NCBI GenBank assembly: GCA_963786495.1
Contig: CAWAZL010000008.1
Span: 1 to 64,000 of the forward strand
Direction: 5' to 3'
DNA: 64,000 nt
Source of the DNA: JALZKA01 sp963786495
GTDB lineage: Bacteria; Actinomycetota; Thermoleophilia; Solirubrobacterales; 70-9
Shown piece by piece: positions 43,932-52,264 of this stretch; position 1 is the stretch's first letter, and each line of letters begins with the position of its first letter. Made by a program: the position numbers and the translations under genes. Under the pieces are notes generated by a model, which was given only the letters and a program-made list of their open reading frames with translations, ran no database searches and was not told the DNA's origin.

Positions 43932-43937
43932 TGACAC

Positions 43938-45950
43938 ATGGCCGCCGACGAACACCGCCTGCCGGAGCCCGATCGTCCGTGGGTGATGCGCACGTATGCG
44001 GGGCACTCGGACGCCCGCCGCTCGAACGAGCTCTACCGCGGAAACCTGGCGAAGGGCCAGACCGGCTTGTCGGTCGCCTTCGACCTTCCCACTCAGACCG
44101 GCTACGACCCCGACGCGGTGCTCTCGCGCGGCGAGGTCGGAAAGGTCGGAGTCTCGATCGCCCATAAGGGCGACATGCACCAGCTCTTCGACCAGATCCC
44201 GCTCGGCGAGATGAACACGTCGATGACGATCAACGCCACGGCCGCGTGGCTTCTCGGCCTTTACTGCGCCGTCGCCGAGGAAACCGGCGTGCCGCTCGCA
44301 GACCTCACCGGCACGACGCAGAACGACATCATCAAGGAGTACCTGTCCCGCGGCACGTACGCCTTCCCGCCGGGCCCTTCGATGCGCCTGATCGCTGACA
44401 CGGTCGCGTTCTCGGTCAACGAAATCCCGAGCTGGAACCCGACCAACATCTGCTCGTACCACCTCCAGGAGGCGGGCGCGACCCCCGTCCAGGAGATCGC
44501 CTACGCGCTCTCGACCGGAATCGCCGTCCTCGACGAGGTAAAGAAGCGAGGCCAGGTCTCTGACGAAGACTTCCCCAAGGTCTTCGGGCGCATCTCGTTT
44601 TTCGTCAACGCCGGTGTCCGGTTCATCGAGGAGCACGCAAAGCTCCGCGCGATGGGCGAGATGTGGGAGGAGATAGGCCGAAACCGTTACGGAGTCACCG
44701 ACCCGAAGATGCTTCGCCTCCGCTACGGAGTGCAGGTCAACTCGCTCGGCCTCACGGAGTCCCAGCCCGAGAACAACGTGCAGCGCATCGTCCTGGAGGC
44801 GCTGGCGGTGACGCTGGGCCGTAACGCGCGAGCTCGCGCTATCCAGCTCCCCGCGTGGAACGAGGCGATGGGCCTCCCCCGCCCATGGGACCAGCAGTGG
44901 AGCCTTCGCATCCAGCAGGTGCTCGCCTTCGAGACCGACCTTTTGGAGTACCCCGACATCTTCGAGGGCTCCAAGGTCATGGACGGGCTCGTCGAGGAGC
45001 TGGTCGAGGGGGCCAGGGCCGAGATGTCCATCGTCGAGGAGCAGGGCGGCGCCGTCGAGGCCGTCCCGTACATGAAGGCGCGCCTGGTCGAGTCCCATCG
45101 CGAGCGCATCGCCCGCATCGAGGCGGACGAGATCAAGGTGATCGGTCAGAACTGCTTCACGGAGACCGAGGACTCGCCCCTGACCGCCGGCGCGGATGGC
45201 GGCATCCTCACCCCAGACCCAGAGGTCGAGCGCGAGCGCCGCGAGGCGCTCGAGGAATGGAAGGCCGAGCGCGACTCGGACGCGGTCGAGAAGGCGCTCG
45301 ACGACCTGCGCGCTGCAGCCGCTGACGACAACGTGAACATCATGCCCGCGACCATCGCCGCCGCGCACGCAGGCGTGACCACCGGCGAGTGGGCGCAGGC
45401 GCTCCGCGACTCCTTCGGCGAGTACCGCGGCCCCACAGGCGTGGGCGGCTCGGCCTCCGGCGCCGACGAGGAGCTTCTGGCCGAGATCCGCAAGCGCGTT
45501 GACGAAGTCTCCGACGAGCTGGGCCACCGCATCCGCATCCTGGTCGGCAAGCCCGGCCTCGACGGCCACTCGAACGGCGCCGAGCAGATCGCCGTGCGCG
45601 CCCGCGACGTCGGCATGGAAGTCATCTACCAGGGCATCCGCCTGACGCCCGAGCAGATCGCGGCCTCCGCCGCCGACGAGGACGTCGACGTGGTCGGCCT
45701 CTCGATCCTCTCCGGCTCGCATATGGAGCTGATTCCCGACACGGTGCGCATGCTGCGCGAGCGCGACGTGGACGCGCCCGTCGTGATCGGCGGCATCATC
45801 CCCGCCGGCCACGTGCAGAAGCTGCTCGACGAAGGCGTCGCCCGCGTTTACACGCCCAAGGACTTCGAGATCAACCGGATCATGCGCGAGATCGTGGACC
45901 TGGTCGCCGAGCGGGCCGGCTCCGCGGCTCCCGCCGGCTCCGCGGCCTGA
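43938..45950 (+). CDS. ecm: Ethylmalonyl-CoA mutase (MeaA-type B12 mutase)
   Basis: 670 residues; adenosylcobalamin-dependent conversion of ethylmalonyl-CoA to methylsuccinyl-CoA. The N-terminal barrel has WVMRTYAGHSDARRSNELYR and TGLSVAFDLPTQTGYDPDAV, plus EEYLSRGTYAFPPGPSMRLI-like substrate segments. The C-terminal B12 domain has the base-off motif RILVGKPGLDGHSNGAEQIA (D-x-H-x-x-G) and VVGLSILSGSHMELIPDTV. A single chain with both domains and this N-terminus matches MeaA/Ecm rather than the two-subunit methylmalonyl-CoA mutases; exact substrate assignment rests on that and on ccr lying nearby. It starts leaderlessly. Confidence 0.9.
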   Translation: MAADEHRLPEPDRPWVMRTYAGHSDARRSNELYRGNLAKGQTGLSVAFDLPTQTGYDPDAVLSRGEVGKVGVSIAHKGDMHQLFDQIPLGEMNTSMTINATAAWLLGLYCAVAEETGVPLADLTGTTQNDIIKEYLSRGTYAFPPGPSMRLIADTVAFSVNEIPSWNPTNICSYHLQEAGATPVQEIAYALSTGIAVLDEVKKRGQVSDEDFPKVFGRISFFVNAGVRFIEEHAKLRAMGEMWEEIGRNRYGVTDPKMLRLRYGVQVNSLGLTESQPENNVQRIVLEALAVTLGRNARARAIQLPAWNEAMGLPRPWDQQWSLRIQQVLAFETDLLEYPDIFEGSKVMDGLVEELVEGARAEMSIVEEQGGAVEAVPYMKARLVESHRERIARIEADEIKVIGQNCFTETEDSPLTAGADGGILTPDPEVERERREALEEWKAERDSDAVEKALDDLRAAAADDNVNIMPATIAAAHAGVTTGEWAQALRDSFGEYRGPTGVGGSASGADEELLAEIRKRVDEVSDELGHRIRILVGKPGLDGHSNGAEQIAVRARDVGMEVIYQGIRLTPEQIAASAADEDVDVVGLSILSGSHMELIPDTVRMLRERDVDAPVVIGGIIPAGHVQKLLDEGVARVYTPKDFEINRIMREIVDLVAERAGSAAPAGSAA

Positions 45951-45963
45951 GAGTGCTCGAAAT

Positions 45964-46527
45964 TTGAGCCCGCGGCCGATCGAGGTTCCGGTCGAGGGCC
46001 TCAGCGACGGCGTCGTCCGCCTGCGCCTGGGCTCGGACGCTGACGTCGAGCGGATCACCGCGTTCGTCCAGGACCCGGATGTCATCCGCTGGACGACGAT
46101 CCCGCCCGGACAAGACGCTGAGCTCACCCGCAACTGGATGCAACGCGGGATGGCCGGCCTCGCGACGGGCACTGACGTGGCGTTCGTGATCGCCGATGCC
46201 GCGACGGACGAGCCCATCGGCACCATTGGCCTCCACGAGATCAACCGCGCAACCGAGCGCGCGGTCGCAGGTTACGTCCTGGCGCTCGAGGCCCGAGGGA
46301 ACGGCTACGCGCGACGCGCGCTGAAGCTCCTTTGCGCCTTCGCATTCGACGAGCTCCGGCTCGCCCGGGTCGAGGTCACGATCGAGGCCGAGAACCGGGC
46401 GTCGCGCGCCACAGCCGAGGCGGTCGGCTTTCGGGAGGAAGGCCTTTTGCGCTCGTACATGCGGATCGCGGGCAAGCGCCGCGACATGCTGATGTACGGC
46501 CTCTTGCCGGAAGATCTCGAGGCATGA
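45964..46527 (+). CDS. GNAT N-acetyltransferase (RimJ/RimL-like)
   Basis: 187 residues. The acetyl-CoA binding loop is LEARGNGYARRALKLLCAFA (R-G-N-G-Y-A), followed by LARVEVTIEAENRASRATAE and AVGFREEGLLRSYMRIAGKR, typical of RimL-like enzymes acting on N-termini or small amines. It starts with TTG 13 nt after the ecm stop, so it is co-transcribed with ecm, though no metabolic link is apparent. Confidence 0.85.
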   Translation: MSPRPIEVPVEGLSDGVVRLRLGSDADVERITAFVQDPDVIRWTTIPPGQDAELTRNWMQRGMAGLATGTDVAFVIADAATDEPIGTIGLHEINRATERAVAGYVLALEARGNGYARRALKLLCAFAFDELRLARVEVTIEAENRASRATAEAVGFREEGLLRSYMRIAGKRRDMLMYGLLPEDLEA

Positions 46528-46545
46528 GAATCGGGCGTGGGCCGC

Positions 46546-46551
46546 TAGGCT
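46546..46551 (+). promoter_or_regulatory. Leaderless -10 box before a mini-ORF
   Basis: TAGGCT followed by six nt and GTG 46558, which begins a seven-codon mini-ORF. Confidence 0.4.
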
Positions 46552-46557
46552 CGGAGG

Positions 46558-46581
46558 GTGATGGGAGAGCTCGGCCGTTGA
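46558..46581 (+). other. Seven-codon leaderless mini-ORF coupled to the next gene
   Basis: GTG then VMGELGR and TGA; the TGA overlaps the ATG of the next gene (TGATG). The -10 box is placed for initiation at this GTG and not at the ATG 23 nt downstream. Either a real coupled leader or a one-base error that hides an N-terminal extension. Confidence 0.35.
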
Positions 46582-47156
46582 TGGACGAGACGCACGAGAC
46601 GGAGACGGAGCGCCACGCTTGGCTCCGTTGCTACCGCTGCTGGTCGCAGCGTCTCGAAGCGCAGGTTCACTACGACGCAATTCTGCGCGTCGATCCGGAG
46701 ACCGGTGAAGCGGCCGAGCGCGTCGAGGAGGTGCAGGAGGCTGTCGTCCAGTGCCTCGACTGCATGCACGACCAGCCACACCTGACCGTCGAGGAAGGCC
46801 GGGTCGTCTCGATCGGCGAGCGCTGGGAGCGCATGGTCGCCGGCAAGCCCTTCGTCGCCTCATGCACGGTCACCGTGGATGGCGACCTCGTCGAGTCGTG
46901 CTCGGGAGCCGAGGCCGCCGACAGCCTCACCTACGCATCGTTCGGCGACGCCGGGACCCGCGAGTTCTTTACCCACGTTCGCTTCCACAAGCACGACGAA
47001 GAACGGATCATCGTGCACCTCCTGGTCGAGCTCTACGCGCGTACGGAGGACGAAGCGATCGAGGTGCTCGAAACCGCAGCCCGCGGATCGCTCGAGATCA
47101 CTTCACTCGCCGAGGAGTCGCGGCCGCCGGCGCACGCCTCGGGCGAAGCCCACTAA
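46581..47156 (+). CDS. Hypothetical protein with an N-terminal zinc-ribbon-like CxxC pair
   Basis: 191 residues. WLRCYRCWSQRLEAQVHYDA and VVQCLDCMHDQPHLTVEEGR hold two C-x-x-C pairs that could bind zinc or act as a knuckle. The C-terminal half (REFFTHVRFHKHDEERIIVH, LLVELYARTEDEAIEVLETA) is alpha/beta with a His-rich strand. There is no signal peptide. I do not recognise a characterised family. Translation is coupled to the mini-ORF at 46558. Confidence 0.6.
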   Translation: MDETHETETERHAWLRCYRCWSQRLEAQVHYDAILRVDPETGEAAERVEEVQEAVVQCLDCMHDQPHLTVEEGRVVSIGERWERMVAGKPFVASCTVTVDGDLVESCSGAEAADSLTYASFGDAGTREFFTHVRFHKHDEERIIVHLLVELYARTEDEAIEVLETAARGSLEITSLAEESRPPAHASGEAH

Positions 47157-47161
47157 GGGGT

Positions 47162-47587
47162 CTAAGGCGTTCCCCAGCGCTCCGCGAGCCGCTTGTGGCG
47201 GTGGGTGAAGAGTGCCTTGATGATCCGCGGCGCCATCCGGCCGCCACCGATCGCGCGCAGGGGCGAGCGCAACTCGATCGCGAGGCGATCCGTGATCTCG
47301 CAGCTCTCATCCCCCGTGGCCACCACCTCGCGCTCGTGCTCCCACACGCGCGCGCTGCCGAGCTTCGAGCGCTCGAGGAACCGCATCCCCGGCCCGCGCT
47401 CGATCAGGCAGAGATCGTCGTAGTCCATTGGGATCCGCGCGAACTTGATCCAGCTGCGGCCGATCGGCACGGCGAGATCGATGTCGTCGATCGTCATGCC
47501 GGGCTCGATGGCCTTCGGCATCGACATGCTGACCCAAGGCCCGAGCTCCTGATTGATGCCGTCCGGGTCGACCGCGCCCGCCCACAC
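47162..47587 (-). CDS. SRPBCC (START-like) family protein, start uncertain
   Basis: About 141 residues from GTG, or near 158 with the likely real N-terminus. It reads VWAGAVDPDGINQELGPWVS, VPIGRSWIKFARIPMDYDDL and VWEHEREVVATGDESCEITD, the SRPBCC hydrophobic-cavity fold. The conserved first strand (HYEITTALAARAEK) can be read upstream in the same frame to about 47640 but has no ATG, GTG or TTG, so the start codon is either unusual or damaged. It binds a lipid or aromatic ligand. It lies just downstream of the next gene on the same strand. Confidence 0.65.
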   Translation of the reverse strand: MWAGAVDPDGINQELGPWVSMSMPKAIEPGMTIDDIDLAVPIGRSWIKFARIPMDYDDLCLIERGPGMRFLERSKLGSARVWEHEREVVATGDESCEITDRLAIELRSPLRAIGGGRMAPRIIKALFTHRHKRLAERWGTP

Positions 47588-47648
47588 CTTCTCTGCGCGC
47601 GCCGCAAGCGCGGTCGTTATCTCATAATGCGCGTCGATTGGGCTGGTA

Positions 47649-48026
47649 CTAGCCCCAGAGGACGATCTTGTTCGGGTCCGCGGGGTCGATCTTGACCTTG
47701 ATCTCGCCGCCGATGTTCTGCTTGTAGTGGTCCGCCGACTGCTCGATCAGCTGCTGGGTGATCGTCGCGGCATACGGCGCGCCGCCGTCGGGGTGCACCT
47801 CGATCTCCATCTGGTACTCGGTGCCGCCACCGAGCTTCGCACCGCTCGTCGCGGTCAGGGACTTCAAGATCGCCTTCGTCTCGACGCCGTGCGTGCCGAT
47901 CCGGTTGACGTCCTGTGCCGTCCCGAACGTGCTCGCCGACACGCCTTCCTTCGCTGCCTCGCCCATCTTGCTCGCGCCCTCTTGCGCCTGCTTGGCCGCG
48001 TCCTTCATCTTGTCCATGAAGCCCAT
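47649..48026 (-). CDS. Conserved hypothetical cytoplasmic protein
   Basis: 125 residues. It opens with an amphipathic helix, MGFMDKMKDAAKQAQEGASK, then a beta domain with VETKAILKSLTATSGAKLGG, EYQMEIEVHPDGGAPYAATI and IKVKIDPADPNKIVLWG at the C-terminus. Similar proteins are found in many actinobacteria but their role is not known to me. The ATG is preceded by GAGAAG. It is divergent from the LLM oxidoreductase. Confidence 0.6.
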   Translation of the reverse strand: MGFMDKMKDAAKQAQEGASKMGEAAKEGVSASTFGTAQDVNRIGTHGVETKAILKSLTATSGAKLGGGTEYQMEIEVHPDGGAPYAATITQQLIEQSADHYKQNIGGEIKVKIDPADPNKIVLWG

Positions 48027-48107
48027 GTGCTTCTCCAATCGCTCGTCTTGGTGGCCCCCCGGGCCTCCGCTTTCGTTCGCGATCATAAGCCCGAAGGTGC
48101 CCGGGCG

Positions 48108-48113
48108 TAGGAT
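48108..48113 (+). promoter_or_regulatory. Leaderless -10 box of the LLM oxidoreductase
   Basis: TAGGAT followed by six nt and GTG 48120. Confidence 0.5.
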
Positions 48114-48119
48114 GGCCCC

Positions 48120-49097
48120 GTGGGCATCGGCGCGTTCATCGGAACCGGCAAGGAGCTCGAGCCCGCGCTCGACCGGGTGAAGCTCGCCGAGTCGCTCGGG
48201 TACGAGTCGGTCTACACCACGCACATCGCGCAGCGCGACTCGCTGACGGTCCTCACGCGCTACGCAACCGTGACCGAGAAGGTGCGTCTTGGGACCGGCG
48301 TCCTGCCGATCTTCTCCCGCACACCCGCCTCCTGCGCGCAGACGGCGGCGACCATCGACGAGATCTCGGGCGGGCGGTTCGTGCTCGGCCTCGGCGTCTC
48401 TCACAAGGTGACGGTCGAGAACTGGTTCGACTCGAAGATCGAGAAGCCCGTCACCCAGATGCGCGAGTACGCGTCGATCTGCCGCGCGATCCTCGACGGC
48501 GAGCCGCCGCCCGAGGGCCGGTTCTTCAACACGAAGTTTGCATTCATGGGGTACCCGCCCCGCCCCGAGCTGCCGATATACATCGCCGCGCTGTCGCCCA
48601 AGATGCTCCAGCTGGCGGGCGAGATCGCCGAGGGCGTGATGCTCTGGCTCTGCAACCCGGACTACATCCGCGAGACCGTGGTCCCCGAGGTCACGAAGGG
48701 CCGGGAGCGTGCTGGAAAGTCGATGGACGGCTTCGACATCGTGGCGGCCGTCCCCACCGCGGTGGCCGACGACCCGGACGCGGCTCGCAACGCCTTCCGC
48801 AAGGACCTCATCCCGTATGCATCGCTGCCGTTCTACCGGGCGATGCTCGAGCGCTCGGGCTTCGCCGGCGACCTCGCCGCCTTCGACGAGGGAATGGCCG
48901 CGGGCGACGTGCCCAAGGCGCTCGCCGGTCTCTCGGACGACCTGCTCGCATCGCTGGCCGGGATTGGCTCGGCCGAGGACGCCCGCGCGAAGGTCACCGA
49001 GTACGCCGACGCCGGCGCGACGTCGCCGTGCATCGGCGGCATTCCGGGCTCCGGGTTCGACGAGGCGCTCGAAGCCGTCGCCGAACTGATCGACTGA
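48120..49097 (+). CDS. LLM-class F420-dependent oxidoreductase
   Basis: 325 residues of the luciferase-like TIM-barrel family. IGAFIGTGKELEPALDRVKL, YESVYTTHIAQRDSLTVL, KVRLGTGVLPIFSRTPASCA and GRFVLGLGVSHKVTVENWFD are the typical F420-binding blocks; SPKMLQLAGEIAEGVMLWL lines the pocket. The absence of the FMN-type monooxygenase signature and the presence of a full F420 biosynthetic locus in the window favour F420 as cofactor. The reaction is probably hydride transfer to an alcohol, ketone or enoyl group; the substrate is unknown. It is monocistronic and leaderless. Confidence 0.85.
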   Translation: MGIGAFIGTGKELEPALDRVKLAESLGYESVYTTHIAQRDSLTVLTRYATVTEKVRLGTGVLPIFSRTPASCAQTAATIDEISGGRFVLGLGVSHKVTVENWFDSKIEKPVTQMREYASICRAILDGEPPPEGRFFNTKFAFMGYPPRPELPIYIAALSPKMLQLAGEIAEGVMLWLCNPDYIRETVVPEVTKGRERAGKSMDGFDIVAAVPTAVADDPDAARNAFRKDLIPYASLPFYRAMLERSGFAGDLAAFDEGMAAGDVPKALAGLSDDLLASLAGIGSAEDARAKVTEYADAGATSPCIGGIPGSGFDEALEAVAELID

Positions 49098-49103
49098 CGC
49101 GGC

Positions 49104-49562
49104 CTACCAGGGGGCGACGCGGACAGCTCCGCCGCCACCGCCGTCGCCGTGGTGCCCGAAGATGCAGAGGCGGTAATTGAGCGCGTAGCGGCCGTGAGCA
49201 TTGCGCGCTATGTACGCGGCGCGATAGCAGGGTGCTTCGCGAGTCTTAGAGGTGAAGCCCGTCCAAAGCTGGGGAGGCGAGGTGCCGTCCGTCTTCGACA
49301 GGTTGATCGTCTCCGTGGGGCCGGTCGTCTCACCTTCCGCGGGGCTCTCCTTGAGCTCGACCACCACGGTCTTGGCGCGCGCCGCGCCCACGCGAAAGCG
49401 GTACTCGGACTGGTCGTCGGGGTTCTCGGCGAACTCGGCAAAGGCGATCTTCGGCGCCCTCTTCTTCGTCCCGGCCGTCGCCGGCGAAACCGCGCTTGCG
49501 CACAGCACAGCCAGGCCGACCAGCGCCACGGCGACGCCGAGAAGTCGTGAGTCTCCCCTCAC
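49104..49562 (-). CDS. Secreted hypothetical protein
   Basis: 152 residues. The signal peptide is VAVALVGLAVLCASAVSPAT. The mature domain is beta-rich: SEYRFRVGAARAKTVVVELK and PQLWTGFTSKTREAPCYRAA, with two Cys (CYRAAYIARN and YRLCIFGHH) that may pair. It ends in a Gly-rich stretch. TAGGTT lies six nt before the GTG. No family recognised. It converges on the LLM gene with 6 bp between stops. Confidence 0.6.
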   Translation of the reverse strand: MRGDSRLLGVAVALVGLAVLCASAVSPATAGTKKRAPKIAFAEFAENPDDQSEYRFRVGAARAKTVVVELKESPAEGETTGPTETINLSKTDGTSPPQLWTGFTSKTREAPCYRAAYIARNAHGRYALNYRLCIFGHHGDGGGGGAVRVAPW

Positions 49563-49616
49563 ATGGCGAACCTATACCGGCTTCCTCAGCGAGCGCAACC
49601 CACAACCTCTGGCCAG

Positions 49617-50222
49617 TCAGCCAGCTAAATATCCGCCGAGCCAATCGCTCACGGCGGCGCCCACCGCGTCCAGGTCCGCCTTCAGGCCGTGATTCCCGGC
49701 GACGGCGACGATCTTCTTGCCGGGGCCGCCGGTGGGCATGCCGAAGGGATCGCTCTTGCCCTGGACGACAAGGACTGGGACCTCGACAGCGTCCAGCTCG
49801 TCCTGGCGCGACTTCTCGGGCTTGCCCGGCGGATGCTCGGGGAACGCGAGGCACAGGACCGCGGTTGCGCCGGTCTCGGCGGCGGTCCTGCACGCAACCC
49901 GCGCGCCGAACGAGCGCCCGCCGGTGATCAGCGGCGCCGGATCGCCGAAGCGCTCGCGCAAGGCAGCCACCACAGCGGCCCAGGCCTCGTCCGCCTTCGC
50001 GGCGGGCGGGGGCGCCTTGCGCCCGGCGACGCGATAGGGCTGCTCGACGAGCGCCGTCGCGAAGCCGAGCCTGCGAGCTTCGAGCTCGGCGCGGACTAGG
50101 TCCGGCGCCCCCACCCCACCACCAGCTCCGTGGCCGAGCACGAGTAGGCCCTTCGCGCCGTCGGGCTCTTCCAGGTGAGCCCGCGCGGTGCCATGCGGCG
50201 TCTTGATCTCGATCGCGTCCAC
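49617..50222 (-). CDS. Alpha/beta hydrolase (KANL3/Tex30-like)
   Basis: 201 residues, a compact alpha/beta hydrolase. LLVLGHGAGGGVGAPDLVRA has the oxyanion-hole HGAGG, ITGGRSFGARVACRTAAE holds the nucleophile Ser in G-R-S-F-G, LVVQGKSDPFGMP the acid Asp and AVAGNHGLKADLDAV the His. The family includes dienelactone-hydrolase-like esterases of unknown substrate. The GTG has TAGCTT 8 nt upstream. Confidence 0.75.
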   Translation of the reverse strand: MDAIEIKTPHGTARAHLEEPDGAKGLLVLGHGAGGGVGAPDLVRAELEARRLGFATALVEQPYRVAGRKAPPPAAKADEAWAAVVAALRERFGDPAPLITGGRSFGARVACRTAAETGATAVLCLAFPEHPPGKPEKSRQDELDAVEVPVLVVQGKSDPFGMPTGGPGKKIVAVAGNHGLKADLDAVGAAVSDWLGGYLAG

Positions 50223-50247
50223 GACGCGTGAAGCTAGCGCGGAGTGC

Positions 50248-50688
50248 TCAGTCTTCGTCTGTTGCGACGATCAGGACGTGGCACCGGGCTCGGTGCGAAA
50301 CCTTGTTCGGGACGCTCCCGAGAACCCGGCCCACGCCATGCATGCCCTGGTTGCCGACCACGATCAGGTCTGCGTTCTGCTCCTCGGCGACCTCGAGCAG
50401 GGCGTCGGCGGGATCCCCGGTCACGGTGTAGGACTTGACCTCCACCTTGCGCATGCGGATACCCGCGACGGCCTCCGCCACGATCGCCTCGGCCTGCGCG
50501 TCCGGCTTGACGGACCAGACCTTCGCAGCTCCCTCGGGAGCGCCGACGATCTTGGTCCCGCGGAGCGGCTCGTACGCGGAAACCACGTGCACCGTGCTTC
50601 CCATCGCCTCGCCCAGCCGCGTCGCCTCGGCCACCGCGCGCTTCGAGGTGTCCGATCCGTCAGTACCGACAACGATCGACTCGTACAT
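50248..50688 (-). CDS. Universal stress protein (UspA)
   Basis: 146 residues, single Usp domain. It begins SIVVGTDGSDTSKRAVAEAT with the conserved Asp, and the ATP-binding motif G-x2-G-x9-G-S/T is readable in VVGNQGMHGVGRVLGSVPNK. It ends CHVLIVATDED. ATP-binding type, probably a stress or dormancy regulator in the cytoplasm. TAGGAT lies 8 nt before the ATG. Confidence 0.9.
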   Translation of the reverse strand: MYESIVVGTDGSDTSKRAVAEATRLGEAMGSTVHVVSAYEPLRGTKIVGAPEGAAKVWSVKPDAQAEAIVAEAVAGIRMRKVEVKSYTVTGDPADALLEVAEEQNADLIVVGNQGMHGVGRVLGSVPNKVSHRARCHVLIVATDED

Positions 50689-50793
50689 CGAAACCGATCC
50701 TAGCCCCCTTTGCCCCTCCGCGCTCTAGCTCCTGTGTGCGGAAAGTTTCGCTGAGCGAAAGCGGATGCGCACACGAGGTCGTTAGTCCGCGCC

Positions 50794-51825
50794 TCAGCGC
50801 TTGGTGCGGTCCGGGCTCTCGAGCTTTGCGGCGTACATCTCCTTGTCGGCGCGTCCGATGAGCGCCTCGGCCGATTCGCGGCCGTCCCAGCACGCGATGC
50901 CTGTTGAGCAGGTCTGGTCAAGCGGCATGCTGCGCGAAAGCCTGTCCGCGACGCGCTCGGCCTCGGCGGGCATGCAATCCGGCAGGAGCGCGACGAACTC
51001 GTCGCCACCCAGGCGCGCGATGAAGTCGGCGGAGCGCAGGGCCTCGGCCCAGGCGCTCGCGGTGGCCTTCAAGAGGCGGTCGCCCGCGACGTGCCCGTGC
51101 TCGTCGTTGTATGCCTTGAAGTGGTCAAGGTCGAGAGCGAGGACGCACAGTGACGCGCCGCGCCGCTTGCTGCGCGCGAGCTCGCGGGGAAGCTCCTGCT
51201 CGAACAGCCGGCGGTTTGCGACTCCCGTGAGGTCATCGTGGTGGGCCATGTGGACAAGTTCTCGCTGAAGCCGCTCGCGCTCCTCCTCCGTCGAGCGGCG
51301 CCCGGCGACGATCTCGCTCATGACGGCGGCCGCCACCACCAGGACCAGGCTGCCGAGAACCCACCTCGTCATGGACGAGAAGCCCGTCGACGATCCATCC
51401 AGAGCGACCAGCGTCAGCGACCAGCACACCAGGATCCACACGACCTGGGCTATCAGTGCCTGCCGTGAGAAGAAGCTGGCCGCCATCAGGACGACCCAGA
51501 CGAACATCGCCGAATAGACGCCCGCGACAACGCCCGCGAAGTAGTCGGCGAGGCAGATGAAGGCGGTGCCGGCGGCCAGGACGCCGTGCACCATCCAGGC
51601 GCGCGCATGCCGCGCCCAGACGATCAGCGCCGTGCCTCCAAAAGCACCGATCGCGACGAGGCCGAACAGCCCGGGCACGAACGCGTCATCGGGGTGAGGA
51701 AACAGCAGCGAGAGGAGAACGAGGAGGCCGCCGGAGAGATAGAGCACGCCTAGGACCCGCGACATCTGCGGCACGTCGTCAGCGCCCGTGCGAAACAGGC
51801 CCTCCTTGATGGCTCCGATGCTCAT
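50794..51825 (-). CDS. Membrane GGDEF diguanylate cyclase
   Basis: 344 residues. Five or six hydrophobic helices span about residues 20-170 (for example LGVLYLSGGLLVLLSLLF and WVLGSLVLVVAAAVMSEIVA). A short coiled linker leads to the GGDEF domain: DDLTGVANRRLFEQELPREL, DLDHFKAYNDEHGHVAGDRL and FIARLGGDEFVALLPDCMPA. The active GGDEF and an RSAD five residues before it (I-site) are intact, so it should make cyclic di-GMP and be product-inhibited. ATG 51825 is used; TTG 51828 is in frame just before it. The signal sensed by the membrane part is unknown. Confidence 0.9.
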   Translation of the reverse strand: MSIGAIKEGLFRTGADDVPQMSRVLGVLYLSGGLLVLLSLLFPHPDDAFVPGLFGLVAIGAFGGTALIVWARHARAWMVHGVLAAGTAFICLADYFAGVVAGVYSAMFVWVVLMAASFFSRQALIAQVVWILVCWSLTLVALDGSSTGFSSMTRWVLGSLVLVVAAAVMSEIVAGRRSTEEERERLQRELVHMAHHDDLTGVANRRLFEQELPRELARSKRRGASLCVLALDLDHFKAYNDEHGHVAGDRLLKATASAWAEALRSADFIARLGGDEFVALLPDCMPAEAERVADRLSRSMPLDQTCSTGIACWDGRESAEALIGRADKEMYAAKLESPDRTKR

Positions 51826-51910
51826 CAAGAGGTAGATCGGCGCGCAGAATCGCGACCTTTACGCGCGGTCCCGCATTCGTCACCTCAGATATCCGTCCGA
51901 GCGTGAATTT

Positions 51911-52264
51911 TCAGGTGTCAACGAGCTGCGCGAACCGCTTTTTCGCCTCGGGCATGGCCGCCGCGTAGTCGTAGATGCGATCGGCCCGCCTATAGAGGAA
52001 CCGCGGCATGAGGAGCCCCTCGTCGACCCCTTCGACGCCCGAAACCAGCAGCTCGACCTCCAGATCGGGATCGCGCTCCCACTCAGCCTCGGCAGATCTC
52101 GCCGCCGCAAGCGCCGCCTCGCGATCCGAATCGGTGATCTCAAGCGATCCACTTTCGCCCTCGGGGCCTCCCACGCGGCCAAACTTCAGAAAGAACCTGT
52201 CGGCGCCCAGTCGCGCGATCAGCGGCAGCACGCCATCGTCGTCCGCCTCGACAAGCTCAGGCAT
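51911..52264 (-). CDS. Conserved hypothetical acidic protein
   Basis: 117 residues. PELVEADDDGVLPLIARLGA, DRFFLKFGRVGGPEGESGSL and FLYRRADRIYDYAAAMPEAK are recognisable blocks but I cannot assign a family. It is strongly acidic. Its ATG overlaps the end of the MaoC hydratase gene by 8 bp, so it is translated from the same transcript. Confidence 0.6.
   Translation of the reverse strand: MPELVEADDDGVLPLIARLGADRFFLKFGRVGGPEGESGSLEITDSDREAALAAARSAEAEWERDPDLEVELLVSGVEGVDEGLLMPRFLYRRADRIYDYAAAMPEAKKRFAQLVDT

Noticed and set aside
43895..43937. Cobalamin riboswitch before the B12-dependent mutase
   Set aside because: Only 43 bp separate the divergent starts, and a leaderless -10 box fills the space.
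43905..46244. A 779-codon open frame antisense to ecm
   Set aside because: Its translation has no domain pattern and mirrors the codon bias of ecm on the other strand; typical of high-GC genes.
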